Shown: positions 17,028-24,055 of the stretch, piece after piece
How positions within the stretch are numbered: the stretch's first letter is position 1
Layout of the letters: every line of letters begins with the position of its first letter
NCBI GenBank assembly: GCA_041563315.1
Contig: JBFFNE010000030.1
Coordinates: forward strand, 1 to 28,965
Length of the DNA stretch: 28,965 nt
From: JBFEYJ01 sp041563315
Lineage (GTDB): Bacteria > Pseudomonadota > Gammaproteobacteria > Thiohalomonadales > Thiohalomonadaceae
Direction: 5' to 3'
Translations under genes and position numbers: made by a program
The notes under the pieces: generated by a model
Databases searched by the model: none
What the model was told of the DNA's origin: nothing
What the model saw: only the letters and a program-made list of their open reading frames with translations

Positions 17028-17153
17028 AAGGCTTTCTATCAGAAATTGGTTGCGCTAGGTAAGCATAAGAAAGTTGCTATTACTGCCTGCATGAGAAAAT
17101 TTATCACCATGCTGAATGCGATGGTGAGGGACAATATTGAATGGGCTTACTAA
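17028..17153 (+). pseudogene. IS110/IS1111-family transposase, C-terminal tail only
   Basis: About 41 residues, KAFYQKLVALGKHKKVAITA then CMRKFITMLNAMVRDNIEWA plus Y and a stop. They match the conserved end of IS110-family transposases. The tail is joined directly and in the same orientation to the decayed Y1-type transposase. The bases after the stop (TATCAGGGGTATTGAC, 17158-17173) resemble an IS110 end, and then come bases of the GNAT cassette's attC. The rest of the IS is gone. Confidence 0.72.
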
Positions 17154-17171
17154 TTATTATCAGGGGTATTG

Positions 17172-17193
17172 ACGCCACAGTCGCTTGTTATGC
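17172..17193 (-). other. Half attC site of the GNAT cassette, cut by IS110 remnant
   Basis: On the minus strand the GNAT stop codon sits inside GCATAAC (17193-17187), close to the R'' core (RYYYAAC), followed by AAGCGACTGTGGC. The complementary half with a GTTRRRY core is missing. In its place lies the presumed IS110 end. IS1111-attC elements are known to insert into attC sites, which fits. Confidence 0.5.
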
Positions 17194-17701
17194 ATTTTTT
17201 GAAAGATACTCAACTGTTAACCCTTCAATTTTTGGAACCCCAAAATCAAGGTGAGCGGGGTATTCTTTAGTGTTACCTGTTCGTTTGTACCCTCGACGCT
17301 CATAGAATGCCATGAGCTCATCGCGCTGCGAGATCACTGCCATCATAAGCTCATTGGCACCAAGCTCTTTAATTGCATATTCTTCTGCCAATTCCAGAAC
17401 TCTCTTACCAACCCCCTTGTTTTGGAAAGATGGTGTGACTGCGAATGTACCAATATATGCTTGGCTTTCTTTTTGTTCGACACACACATGCCACGAGTTG
17501 ATTACTTATGGTTGCCTTGAGTAAATGTGCATTATTTATTACTAATAGAGATTTTATACCTTCAACACTCACCCTTTTCCCAGAGACTATTTCAGTTTCC
17601 TTTGTCCACCCCTCATCTCCTCTATAAGCCACATTAATCAGATTGCATAGGTACTCTGCGTCGCCTGTATTGGCCTGTGAAAGGTGAATGTTTGCTTTCA
17701 T
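17188..17701 (-). pseudogene. GNAT-family N-acetyltransferase cassette gene, frameshifted in a TG repeat
   Basis: The first part begins MKANIHLSQANTGDAEYLCN (start 17701) and runs to LVACVC. The second part, in another frame, runs VEQKESQAYIGTFAVTPSFQ, then NKGVGKRVLELAEEYAIKEL (acetyl-CoA loop Q-x-x-G-V-G-K) and DELMAFYERRGYKRTGNT, ending at 17188. One extra TG in the repeat ATGTGTGTGT (about 17481-17491) would restore a single 171-residue GNAT protein. A GTG at 17487 could start the second part alone, but that lacks the N-terminal half. The start lies 19 nt after the GTTATGC core of an attC, as expected for an integron cassette. Either recently broken or a slippage-switchable gene. Confidence 0.8.
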
Positions 17702-17720
17702 TGTCAGATTTGCTATTTAC

Positions 17721-17798
17721 GCATAACGTCTGTTTAAGGGGCGCGCGTTTTTTGCGCGTCCCGGTTTGAAGGGTCCTTACTTGAAACTATTGTTAAGT
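17721..17798 (-). other. attC recombination site (integron cassette boundary)
   Basis: On the minus strand the site opens with ACTTAAC (perfect RYYYAAC, 17798-17792) and continues AATAGTTTCAAG. It has a central hairpin GGGACGCGC/GCGCGCCCC (17738-17762, one G-T mismatch), then TTAAACAGAC and GTTATGC (17727-17721, one mismatch to GTTRRRY). At 78 bp it falls in the usual size range, and the AACAAT...TTCAAG / TTAA...GTT layout resembles known cassette sites. It lies between the FRG and GNAT remnants, both on the minus strand. Confidence 0.72.
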
Positions 17799-17874
17799 GC
17801 TTAGTTTATTTGCCCAATGTCTATATCTACAAGTACCTTCCAAGCCAGGATAACAGACTCAAAATTTTAACTTG

Positions 17875-18090
17875 TCAAGACTCTCTAGTATTGACGGCTT
17901 TAACTTTCCAGGGATGTTTTTTTAACACATGACCGTTGATGTCTTTATTATTATGAAGATCTACATATTTTCTATCTTTTCTAGCATATCTATGTACAGT
18001 AAACTAACCATCTTGCGCGGCAATTATGGGGTTGTTAATACTAGGCTTGAATACTCTGGTGTGTAATATATCAAATGGGGGTTTGTGATT
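17875..18090 (-). pseudogene. FRG-domain protein, C-terminal remnant of a cassette gene
   Basis: The minus strand reads DILHTRVFKPSINNPIIAAQ, then DG, a TAG stop (18006-18004), then in the same frame FTVHRYARKDRKYVDLHNNK and on to VNTRES and TGA (17877-17875). The pattern of Asn-x-x-I-x-x-Q-x-G-(W)-F-T-V-H is that of FRG-domain proteins, common in integron cassettes; the TAG sits where Trp (TGG) is usual. The 5' part is missing: the homology runs into the intI remnant near 18090. It is followed by an attC 77 bp downstream. Identification rests on a short motif, so moderate confidence. Confidence 0.5.
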
Positions 18091-18099
18091 TTTTTGTCT

Positions 18100-18570
18100 A
18101 AAGGAGGAAAGGATCGGCGCACAATGCTGCCTTGCTCTCTGGTGGAACCGCTGAAAAATCAGCTTGAACGGGCACGTATCTTCCATGAACAGGATATCGC
18201 TAACGGTGTCGGTTCAGTTTATCTGCCGTATGCGCTCAAGCGCAAGTATCCCAACGCTGGCCGGGAACTTGGCTGGCAATACATGTTCCCCGCTTCAAAG
18301 CCCGCTATTGATCCACGCCGCGGGGTTCTTCGCCGGCACCACATAGGTGAAAAAGCCTTGCAGAGAGCAATAAAGGCCTCCGTGCGAATATCACCAAACC
18401 TGCCACCAGTCACACTCTGCGTCACTCCTTCGCCACCCCTTCGCCACCCACCTTATCGAAAGCGGTTACGACATCAGGACAGTACAGGAGCTGTTGGGGC
18501 ACAAGGATATCCGCACCACCGAAATCTACACCCACGTTTTAAATCGAGGCGGCAACGCAGTACGCCGCCC
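18100..18570 (+). pseudogene. intI: Integron integrase (intI), C-terminal half with two frameshifts
   Basis: Tyrosine recombinase of the integron-integrase family. The remnant starts at KGGKDRRTMLPCSLVEPLKN (from 18100) and includes GSVYLPYALKRKYPNAGREL, GWQYMFPAS and the integron-specific insert IDPRRGVLRRHHIGEKALQR. The frame then shifts near 18380 to ITKPATSHTLRHSFAT (HxxR box). It shifts again because of an 11-bp tandem duplication (18427-18437 and 18438-18448). It ends with HLIESGYDIRTVQELLGHKD and IRTTEIYTHVLNRGG, containing the nucleophilic Tyr. The N-terminal half with the first catalytic Arg is lost. Cassette remnants to the left point in the opposite direction, as expected for an integron. 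Confidence 0.85.
18427..18448 (+). repeat. 11-bp tandem duplication inside intI
   Basis: CCTTCGCCACC occurs twice in a row. Removing one copy rejoins the HSFAT and HLIESGYD frames of the integrase exactly. Confidence 0.9.
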
Positions 18571-18653
18571 CCCCTGGACAGATGCTTCCCCCGGCCATTT
18601 CGCCCAGCGGTTCCACTTGTGGTCAATACCCCTCTTCTTATATCTTACGGGCC

Positions 18654-19991
18654 ATGAACAGTGTCGATACGCTTATCCATGCCGGCTGGGTGATCCCGGT
18701 CGAACCCGAAGGGGTGGTGCTTGAGCACCACAGCATCGCCATCAAGGATGGCCAGATCGTCGCCATCGTGCCGCGCAGTGAGGCCGAGGCGCAGTACCAG
18801 GCCGAGACGGTGGCAGACAGATCCCACCATGTACTCATCCCGGGCCTAATCAACGCCCACACCCACGCCGCGATGAGCTTGATGCGCGGTATGGCCGACG
18901 ATGTGCCCCTGATGACCTGGCTGACCGAACATATCTGGCCGACTGAGGGGCAGTGGGTCAGCCCCGCCTTCGTCCAGGACGGCACCCGCCTGGCGATGGC
19001 GGAGATGCTGCGCGGCGGGGTGACCTGTTTTAACGAGATGTATTTCTACCCCGATGAGGTTGCCCGTCTGGCCGAACATGCAGGGATGCGTGCGGTGGTA
19101 GGACTCATCGTCATCGACTTTCCCACCGCCTGGGCAGAGAACGCCGATGAATACCTGCACAAGGGTTTGAGCCTTCATGACACGATTCGTGGCAGCAGCC
19201 TGGTCACCACCGCTCTGGCCCCCCATGCCCCCTACACCGTCTCCGACGAGCCGCTACAAAAGGTGATGATGTACGCCGAAGAGCTGGACATCCCGATCCA
19301 CATGCATGTGCATGAGACGGCCGATGAGATCCAGCAAAGTATCGAGCAGCATGGCAAGCGCCCACTGGCTCGTCTCGCCGAGTTGGGCCTCACCTCCCCG
19401 CGCTTGCTGGCGGTGCACATGACACAACTCACCGACGAGGAGATCACAGCCTACGCCGCCGCCAACGGCCATGTGGTGCACTGTCCCGAGTCGAACCTCA
19501 AGCTGGCCAGCGGCTTCTGCCCGGTACAAAAGCTGATGGACGCCGGTATCAACGTGGCACTTGGCACCGACGGCGCCGCCAGCAATAACGACCTGGACAT
19601 GTTCGGCGAAATGCGCACGGCGGCCTTGCTGGCCAAGGCAGTGGCCGGTGATGCCACCGCCCTACCGGCGGCAAAGGCGCTCTCCATGGCCACCATCAAT
19701 GGTGCTCGGGCACTGGGACTGGAGTCCGTCTGCGGCTCACTGACCGTCGGCAAGGCGGCGGATATCGTGGCAGTGAAGATGGGTGATCTGGAAGCGCATC
19801 CGCGCTACCATCCCATTTCGCATCTGGTCTATGCCACCGGCCGCGACAAGGTCAGTGATGTCTGGATCGCCGGCCGACACCTGCTCAAGGATCGCCAACT
19901 GACGACCCTGAATGAAACGGCCATTCTCGAGAGTACCCGCCAGTGGCAGGAACAAATCGCACTCGCCCAATTCGAGGTCAAGAACTCATGA
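18654..19991 (+). CDS. mtaD: 5-methylthioadenosine / S-adenosylhomocysteine deaminase
   Basis: Amidohydrolase of the TRZ/ATZ group, predicted to deaminate methylthioadenosine to methylthioinosine for methionine salvage. The 445 residues start MNSVDTLIHAGWVIPVEPEG. Metal ligands are seen in NAHTHAAMSLMRGM (H69, H71), HMHVHETADE, a later VVHCPESNLKLASG and LGTDGAASNNDLDMFGEM. ATG 18654 fits family length; the frame is open further upstream but that part is intI debris. Shine-Dalgarno is poor. Only about 85 bp separate the intI remnant from the start, so the original promoter may have been replaced. It overlaps ubiG by 4 bp. Its pathway partner mtnA lies 10 kb to the left. Confidence 0.92.
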   Translation: MNSVDTLIHAGWVIPVEPEGVVLEHHSIAIKDGQIVAIVPRSEAEAQYQAETVADRSHHVLIPGLINAHTHAAMSLMRGMADDVPLMTWLTEHIWPTEGQWVSPAFVQDGTRLAMAEMLRGGVTCFNEMYFYPDEVARLAEHAGMRAVVGLIVIDFPTAWAENADEYLHKGLSLHDTIRGSSLVTTALAPHAPYTVSDEPLQKVMMYAEELDIPIHMHVHETADEIQQSIEQHGKRPLARLAELGLTSPRLLAVHMTQLTDEEITAYAAANGHVVHCPESNLKLASGFCPVQKLMDAGINVALGTDGAASNNDLDMFGEMRTAALLAKAVAGDATALPAAKALSMATINGARALGLESVCGSLTVGKAADIVAVKMGDLEAHPRYHPISHLVYATGRDKVSDVWIAGRHLLKDRQLTTLNETAILESTRQWQEQIALAQFEVKNS

Positions 19992-20695
19992 GCGCAGCAC
20001 AGCACAACGTCGATCACGCCGAAGTCGGCAAATTCGAGCAACTCGCCTCCCGCTGGTGGGACCCGTACAGTGAATTCAAGCCGCTGCACGAAATCAATCC
20101 GCTGCGCCTGGACTATATCGACCGCCATGCCGCTATCGCCGGAAAAAAGGTGCTCGATGTGGGCTGCGGCGGGGGCATCCTCTCCGAGAGCATGGCGCAG
20201 CGCGGTGCCCAGGTAATGGGCATCGACATGGGCGAGGCGCCGCTACAGGTGGCCGAACTGCACAAACTCGAATCCGGTGTCGAGGTCGACTACCGCCGGA
20301 TCACCGCCGAGGCGCTGGCCGAGGAGATGCCCGGCACCTTCGATGTGGTCACCTGTATGGAGATGCTGGAGCATGTGCCCGATCCCGGTTCGGTGATCGC
20401 CGCCTGCGCCCGTCTGGTCAAGCCTGGCGGACAGGTCTTCTTCTCCACCATCAACCGCAACCCCAAGTCATACCTCTTCGCCATCGTCGGCGCCGAGTAC
20501 CTGCTGCGGATGCTGCCCAAGGGGACTCACGATTTTGCCAAATTCATCCGTCCCTCCGAGCTAGAGGGCTGGACTCGCCATGCCGAACTGGAACTTAAAG
20601 AACTGACCGGCATGAGCTACAACCCCTTCAGCAAACAGTACAGCCTGGGACGGGATCTTGACGTTAATTACCTGGCGTATTGTATGAAACTCTGA
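19988..20695 (+). CDS. ubiG: Ubiquinone biosynthesis O-methyltransferase
   Basis: SAM-dependent methyltransferase performing both O-methylations of the ubiquinone ring. The 235 residues carry the UbiG-specific N-terminus (FEQLASRWWDPYSEFKPLHE), the SAM loop VLDVGCGGGIL (residues 55-65), VTCMEMLEHVPDPGS and FFSTINRNPKSYLFAIVGAE. ATG 19988 overlaps the mtaD stop (ATGA), showing translational coupling; an earlier in-frame start at 19943 lies inside mtaD and adds 15 unrelated residues. Presence of UbiG indicates a ubiquinone-using, respiring organism. Confidence 0.96.
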   Translation: MSAAQHNVDHAEVGKFEQLASRWWDPYSEFKPLHEINPLRLDYIDRHAAIAGKKVLDVGCGGGILSESMAQRGAQVMGIDMGEAPLQVAELHKLESGVEVDYRRITAEALAEEMPGTFDVVTCMEMLEHVPDPGSVIAACARLVKPGGQVFFSTINRNPKSYLFAIVGAEYLLRMLPKGTHDFAKFIRPSELEGWTRHAELELKELTGMSYNPFSKQYSLGRDLDVNYLAYCMKL

Positions 20696-20705
20696 AGTTG
20701 AAAGG

Positions 20706-20736
20706 TATCGTTCCCACACCGAGCGAGAGAACGATA
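20706..20736. repeat. Inverted repeat in ubiG/gph gap
   Basis: 8-bp perfect arms TATCGTTC and GAACGATA around 15 nt (CCACACCGAGCGAGA). It could be a weak stem-loop or the remnant of a dispersed repeat; it has no T-tract, so it is probably not a terminator. Confidence 0.45.
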
Positions 20737-20764
20737 AATCACCAGAGTTGCTGAATATCTAACG

Positions 20765-21451
20765 ATGATCTCACGCCCTCACGACCTCACACCAGGCCCT
20801 CACGGCATAAGGACCGTCCTCTTCGACCTCGACGGCACCTTGGCCGACACCGCACCGGATCTGGCCTATGCCCTCAACTGCGTGCTTGAGGAACAGGGGT
20901 GCGCACGTCTGCCTTTTGAGACGATCCGCCCGGTGGTCTCCCACGGCGGTATCGCGCTGATCAAGCTAGGTTTTGGCATCGATGAGGCGGCCAGCGAATT
21001 TCAGCCACTGCGCCAGCGCCTGCTCGATATCTACCGTGCCAACATCGCCCGCGAGACCCGGCTGTTTGACGGTATGTCGCCGTTACTCGACAGCCTTGAA
21101 CAACACGGACTCAACTGGGGAGTCGTCACCAACAAACCGTCCTGGTTGACCGAGCCGCTGCTGCAAGAACTTGGTCTGTTGGAGCGCGCCGTCACCGTCG
21201 TCAGCGGCGACACCCTGCCACAGCGCAAGCCCCACCCCGCCCCCATGCTGCTGGCCTGTGGGCAAGCAGGCAGCGAGGCAGCGCACTGCCTGTATGTGGG
21301 CGATGCCGAGCGCGACATCGAGGCCGGTCGCAACGCCGGCATGCAGACACTTGTCGCACTATTCGGCTACCTCGGTGAAACGGATTATCCCGAACAGTGG
21401 CAGGCGGACGGCATGGTTAAATCCGCGATCGAGATACTTGACTGGCTGTAA
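20765..21451 (+). CDS. gph: HAD-family phosphatase (phosphoglycolate or MurNAc-6-phosphate phosphatase)
   Basis: A 228-residue haloacid-dehalogenase hydrolase. Motif I VLFDLDGTLADTAPDL (nucleophile D21), motif II with the Thr of VVTNKP, and the motif III Lys in LPQRKPHPAPML. Motif IV is YVGDAERDIEAGRNAG. In E. coli the nearest type is Gph (2-phosphoglycolate). In Pseudomonas the gene at this exact place (between ubiG and yciK) is mupP, a MurNAc-6-phosphate phosphatase of cell-wall recycling; motifs alone do not decide. The N-terminal 13 residues before IRTVLFD are longer than usual, so an internal start is possible. No clear Shine-Dalgarno. Confidence 0.88.
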   Translation: MISRPHDLTPGPHGIRTVLFDLDGTLADTAPDLAYALNCVLEEQGCARLPFETIRPVVSHGGIALIKLGFGIDEAASEFQPLRQRLLDIYRANIARETRLFDGMSPLLDSLEQHGLNWGVVTNKPSWLTEPLLQELGLLERAVTVVSGDTLPQRKPHPAPMLLACGQAGSEAAHCLYVGDAERDIEAGRNAGMQTLVALFGYLGETDYPEQWQADGMVKSAIEILDWL

Positions 21452-21493
21452 CGGTGGTAAGCTGCAGCTACAAAAAGCCAAATCGATATCTTT

Positions 21494-22777
21494 ATGGAAC
21501 ACTTGGACACGACCCAACTGCTCATCCTCGGGCTCTCTGCCACCCTGATCGCGGCCATCGCCGCCCTGCTCGCCTGGTTGCCCGTCCATCGGCGCAACCT
21601 GGAACTAAGGGAAGAGGCGATACGTTTACAGGCCGAACTGGAAGGCGAGCGACGCGCCAGTGCGGAGAAAAGTCGCGCTTACGAAGAAGCACAGCAGCAG
21701 GTAGGCAATAGTTTCAATACCCTGGCTGCCCAGGCACTCAAGCACAACAGTTCGGAATTCCTAAAACTGGCACAGGAGAATTTCAAACAGCTGCATATTC
21801 GCTCACAAAGCGATCTTAATGAGCGTGAGAAGGCGGTAGAGAATCTGGTCAAACCGATCCGCGAGGTGATGGAGAAGACCGAGCAGCAAATTCGGCGAAT
21901 GGAACAGGAACGCCAAACCGCCTACGGCTCGCTGACCAAACACCTGGAGAGCATGAGCGAAACCCAGCGCCTGCTACAGAGCGAGACCCGCAACCTGGTG
22001 CAGGCCCTGCGTCGTCCGGAAGTGCGTGGCCAATGGGGAGAGATGACCCTCAAGCGCCTGGCAGAATTGGCCGGCATGGTGGAACACTGCGACTTCTTCG
22101 AACAAGAGCAGGTGCGTACCGAAGAGGGTAACGCCCTGCGTCCCGACATGATCGTTCGCATGCCCGACGGGCGCGATATCGTGGTCGATGCCAAGACCCC
22201 GCTCGATGCCTACCTCTCCGCGATGGAGGCCGTCAGCGACGAAGAGAAGCAGAAGGCCCTGTTACGCCATGCACGTAAGGTGCGCGAGCGGGTACGCGAA
22301 CTGGCCACCAAATCGTACTGGCAACAGTTCAAGAACACCCCTGACTTCGTCGTGCTGTTCATTCCCGGCGATCAATTTCTCAGCGCCGCGCTGGATCAGG
22401 ACCGCAAGCTGCTGGAGGATGCGATGGCGGAAAAGGTGATCCTCGCCACCCCCACCAGCTTTATTGCTCTACTGCGTGCGGTGGCCTATGGCTGGCGCCA
22501 GCAGGCGCTGGCGGAGAACGCCGAGCATATTCGCCAGGTCGGCGAAGAGCTCTACGGCAGGCTCGGCACTTTTGCCGAGTACCTCGGCAAGCTCGGTCGC
22601 AGCCTCGACAGCAGTGTGGGCCATTTCAACAAGGCCGTCGGCTCCTTCGACTCACGCATTCTTCCGAGCGCACGCAAATTTACCGAGATGGGCATTCATG
22701 CGAAAAAAGAGCTGGAAGAAACCACACCGCTGGAAAAGAGTGTGCGGCGAATGCAGGTGGGGCTCAACGAAGAATAA
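21494..22777 (+). CDS. rmuC: DNA recombination protein RmuC homologue
   Basis: A 427-residue protein of the RmuC family, which limits inversion of short repeats and carries a nuclease-like core. It starts with a membrane anchor (LILGLSATLIAAIAALLAWL, about residues 10-29), followed by a long coiled coil (LELREEAIRLQAELEGERRA and onward to about 165). The RmuC domain then shows LVQALRRPEVRGQWGEMTLK, MPDGRDIVVDAKTPLDAYLS and FIPGDQFLSAALDQD. The start lies 42 bp after gph, so it may be in the same transcript. It converges with the small membrane gene at 22790, with 12 bp between their stops. Confidence 0.95.
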   Translation: MEHLDTTQLLILGLSATLIAAIAALLAWLPVHRRNLELREEAIRLQAELEGERRASAEKSRAYEEAQQQVGNSFNTLAAQALKHNSSEFLKLAQENFKQLHIRSQSDLNEREKAVENLVKPIREVMEKTEQQIRRMEQERQTAYGSLTKHLESMSETQRLLQSETRNLVQALRRPEVRGQWGEMTLKRLAELAGMVEHCDFFEQEQVRTEEGNALRPDMIVRMPDGRDIVVDAKTPLDAYLSAMEAVSDEEKQKALLRHARKVRERVRELATKSYWQQFKNTPDFVVLFIPGDQFLSAALDQDRKLLEDAMAEKVILATPTSFIALLRAVAYGWRQQALAENAEHIRQVGEELYGRLGTFAEYLGKLGRSLDSSVGHFNKAVGSFDSRILPSARKFTEMGIHAKKELEETTPLEKSVRRMQVGLNEE

Positions 22778-22789
22778 GAGAACAAGGCA

Positions 22790-22990
22790 TTACTGGATCT
22801 TGTCGTCCAACGCCTTCTGCACCGCCTCTTGCGCCTCGCGCGCAACGATTTTAGCCGTCGCCCTGGCTTTGTCGGCCATCGCCTTGTCGGCAAACGGATT
22901 ACTGAAAAGCGGCTGATCCCTGGCGAAGTTGATCCCAAGCCACATGCCCAGGCCAACGAGAATAATGGTAAGGTAAAATAATTTTTTCAT
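22790..22990 (-). CDS. Small single-pass membrane protein, function unknown
   Basis: A 66-residue protein with one N-terminal hydrophobic segment (MKKLFYLTIILVGLGMWLGI), then a soluble Ala/Lys-rich helix (ADKARATAKIVAREAQEAVQ) ending KALDDKIQ. The start at 22990 is supported by AAGGAAG about 8 nt upstream. The frame stays open 36 codons further, but that part overlaps hpnC and lacks a ribosome site. It is divergent from hpnC with 48 bp between the starts, so the two promoters must be close. The N-terminus could be an uncleaved anchor facing the periplasm. I do not recognise the family. Confidence 0.7.
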   Translation of the reverse strand: MKKLFYLTIILVGLGMWLGINFARDQPLFSNPFADKAMADKARATAKIVAREAQEAVQKALDDKIQ

Positions 22991-23038
22991 GCCTGACTCT
23001 TCCTTTAAATCACCGCGATAGAAACTAGCACAAGCCCA

Positions 23039-23929
23039 ATGCCTGCGTACAGCCTGAACGAAGCTTACAAATACTGCCTGCAACTGGCCAGAAATCACTA
23101 CGAAAACTTCCCCGTCGCCTCAACACTGTTGCCCCGGCGCCTACGCCAGCCTGTCGCTGTGATCTACGCCTTTGCCCGTACCGCCGATGACATTGCCGAT
23201 GAAGGCGAAGCCAGCACGAGTGAGCGCATCGCCGCACTCGATCGTTACGGTGATCAACTGTCACAACTGGAAGCGGGCGCCTCCCCGGACGCCCCCATAT
23301 TCATCGCCCTGGCCGATGTGATCACCACACATAACTTACCGATCGCCCTTTTCCACGATCTGCTTTCAGCCTTTCGCCAGGACGTAATTACAAAACGCTA
23401 CACCGATTTTGCCATGGTGCTCGACTACTGCCGCCGCTCGGCCAATCCAGTCGGTCGACTGCTGCTGCACCTGAACGGCGACGCGACGCCAGAGAACCTG
23501 CAGGCCTCCGACAAGGTATGCAGCGCACTGCAGCTAATCAACTTTTTGCAGGACCTGCAACAGGATTATCGTGAAAATGCGCGCATCTACCTGCCGCAAG
23601 ACGAAATGCAGCGCTTCGGCATAGACGAATCCTGGCTGGCACAAGCCCGTAACGACGAGCCGATGCATCAACTCATCGCCTATCAGTGTCAGCGGATCCA
23701 TACGATGATGCATGAAGGAGCGGTCCTGGGGACGAAACTGACAGGGCGTTTCGGCTTCGAGATCCGGCTCATCATCGGCGCGGGCGCGAAAGTGCTGGAC
23801 AAGCTGTCGCAGCATAATGGCGATGTCTTCGCCCGGCCCCGCTTAGACAGGCTCGACTACCTGCATATCGTCTGGCAGGCCCTTTGGCGACGCCGTTTTA
23901 CATCGGTGTCCTCGCTCACCTCGCCCTGA
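23039..23929 (+). CDS. hpnC: Hydroxysqualene synthase
   Basis: Trans-isoprenyl diphosphate synthase (squalene/phytoene synthase fold), 296 residues, converting presqualene diphosphate to hydroxysqualene. The two aspartate-rich motifs are present: TADDIADE (D50, D54) and FLQDLQQDY (D172, D176). RTADDIAD and LINFLQDLQQDYRENARIYL read as HpnC rather than HpnD. No strong Shine-Dalgarno at the ATG. First of three squalene genes in the plus direction; a 126-bp gap separates it from hpnD. No squalene-hopene cyclase lies in the window, so the end product is open. Confidence 0.92.
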   Translation: MPAYSLNEAYKYCLQLARNHYENFPVASTLLPRRLRQPVAVIYAFARTADDIADEGEASTSERIAALDRYGDQLSQLEAGASPDAPIFIALADVITTHNLPIALFHDLLSAFRQDVITKRYTDFAMVLDYCRRSANPVGRLLLHLNGDATPENLQASDKVCSALQLINFLQDLQQDYRENARIYLPQDEMQRFGIDESWLAQARNDEPMHQLIAYQCQRIHTMMHEGAVLGTKLTGRFGFEIRLIIGAGAKVLDKLSQHNGDVFARPRLDRLDYLHIVWQALWRRRFTSVSSLTSP

Positions 23930-24055
23930 AGCCACGTCCCGCCATCCAACCCAAGACCACGGAGAACCGCTCCCGGAAGCGGCATGGCGCTCACAATAAA
24001 AAGCGGTCTGTGGTACCTTATCGCTACGTAATAGACACCCAAAAATCAACAGCCA

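Noticed and set aside
18004..18186. 60-codon minus-strand frame as a complete small gene
   Set aside because: Its first half is antisense to intI; only the part below about 18090 has protein-like homology (FRG remnant).
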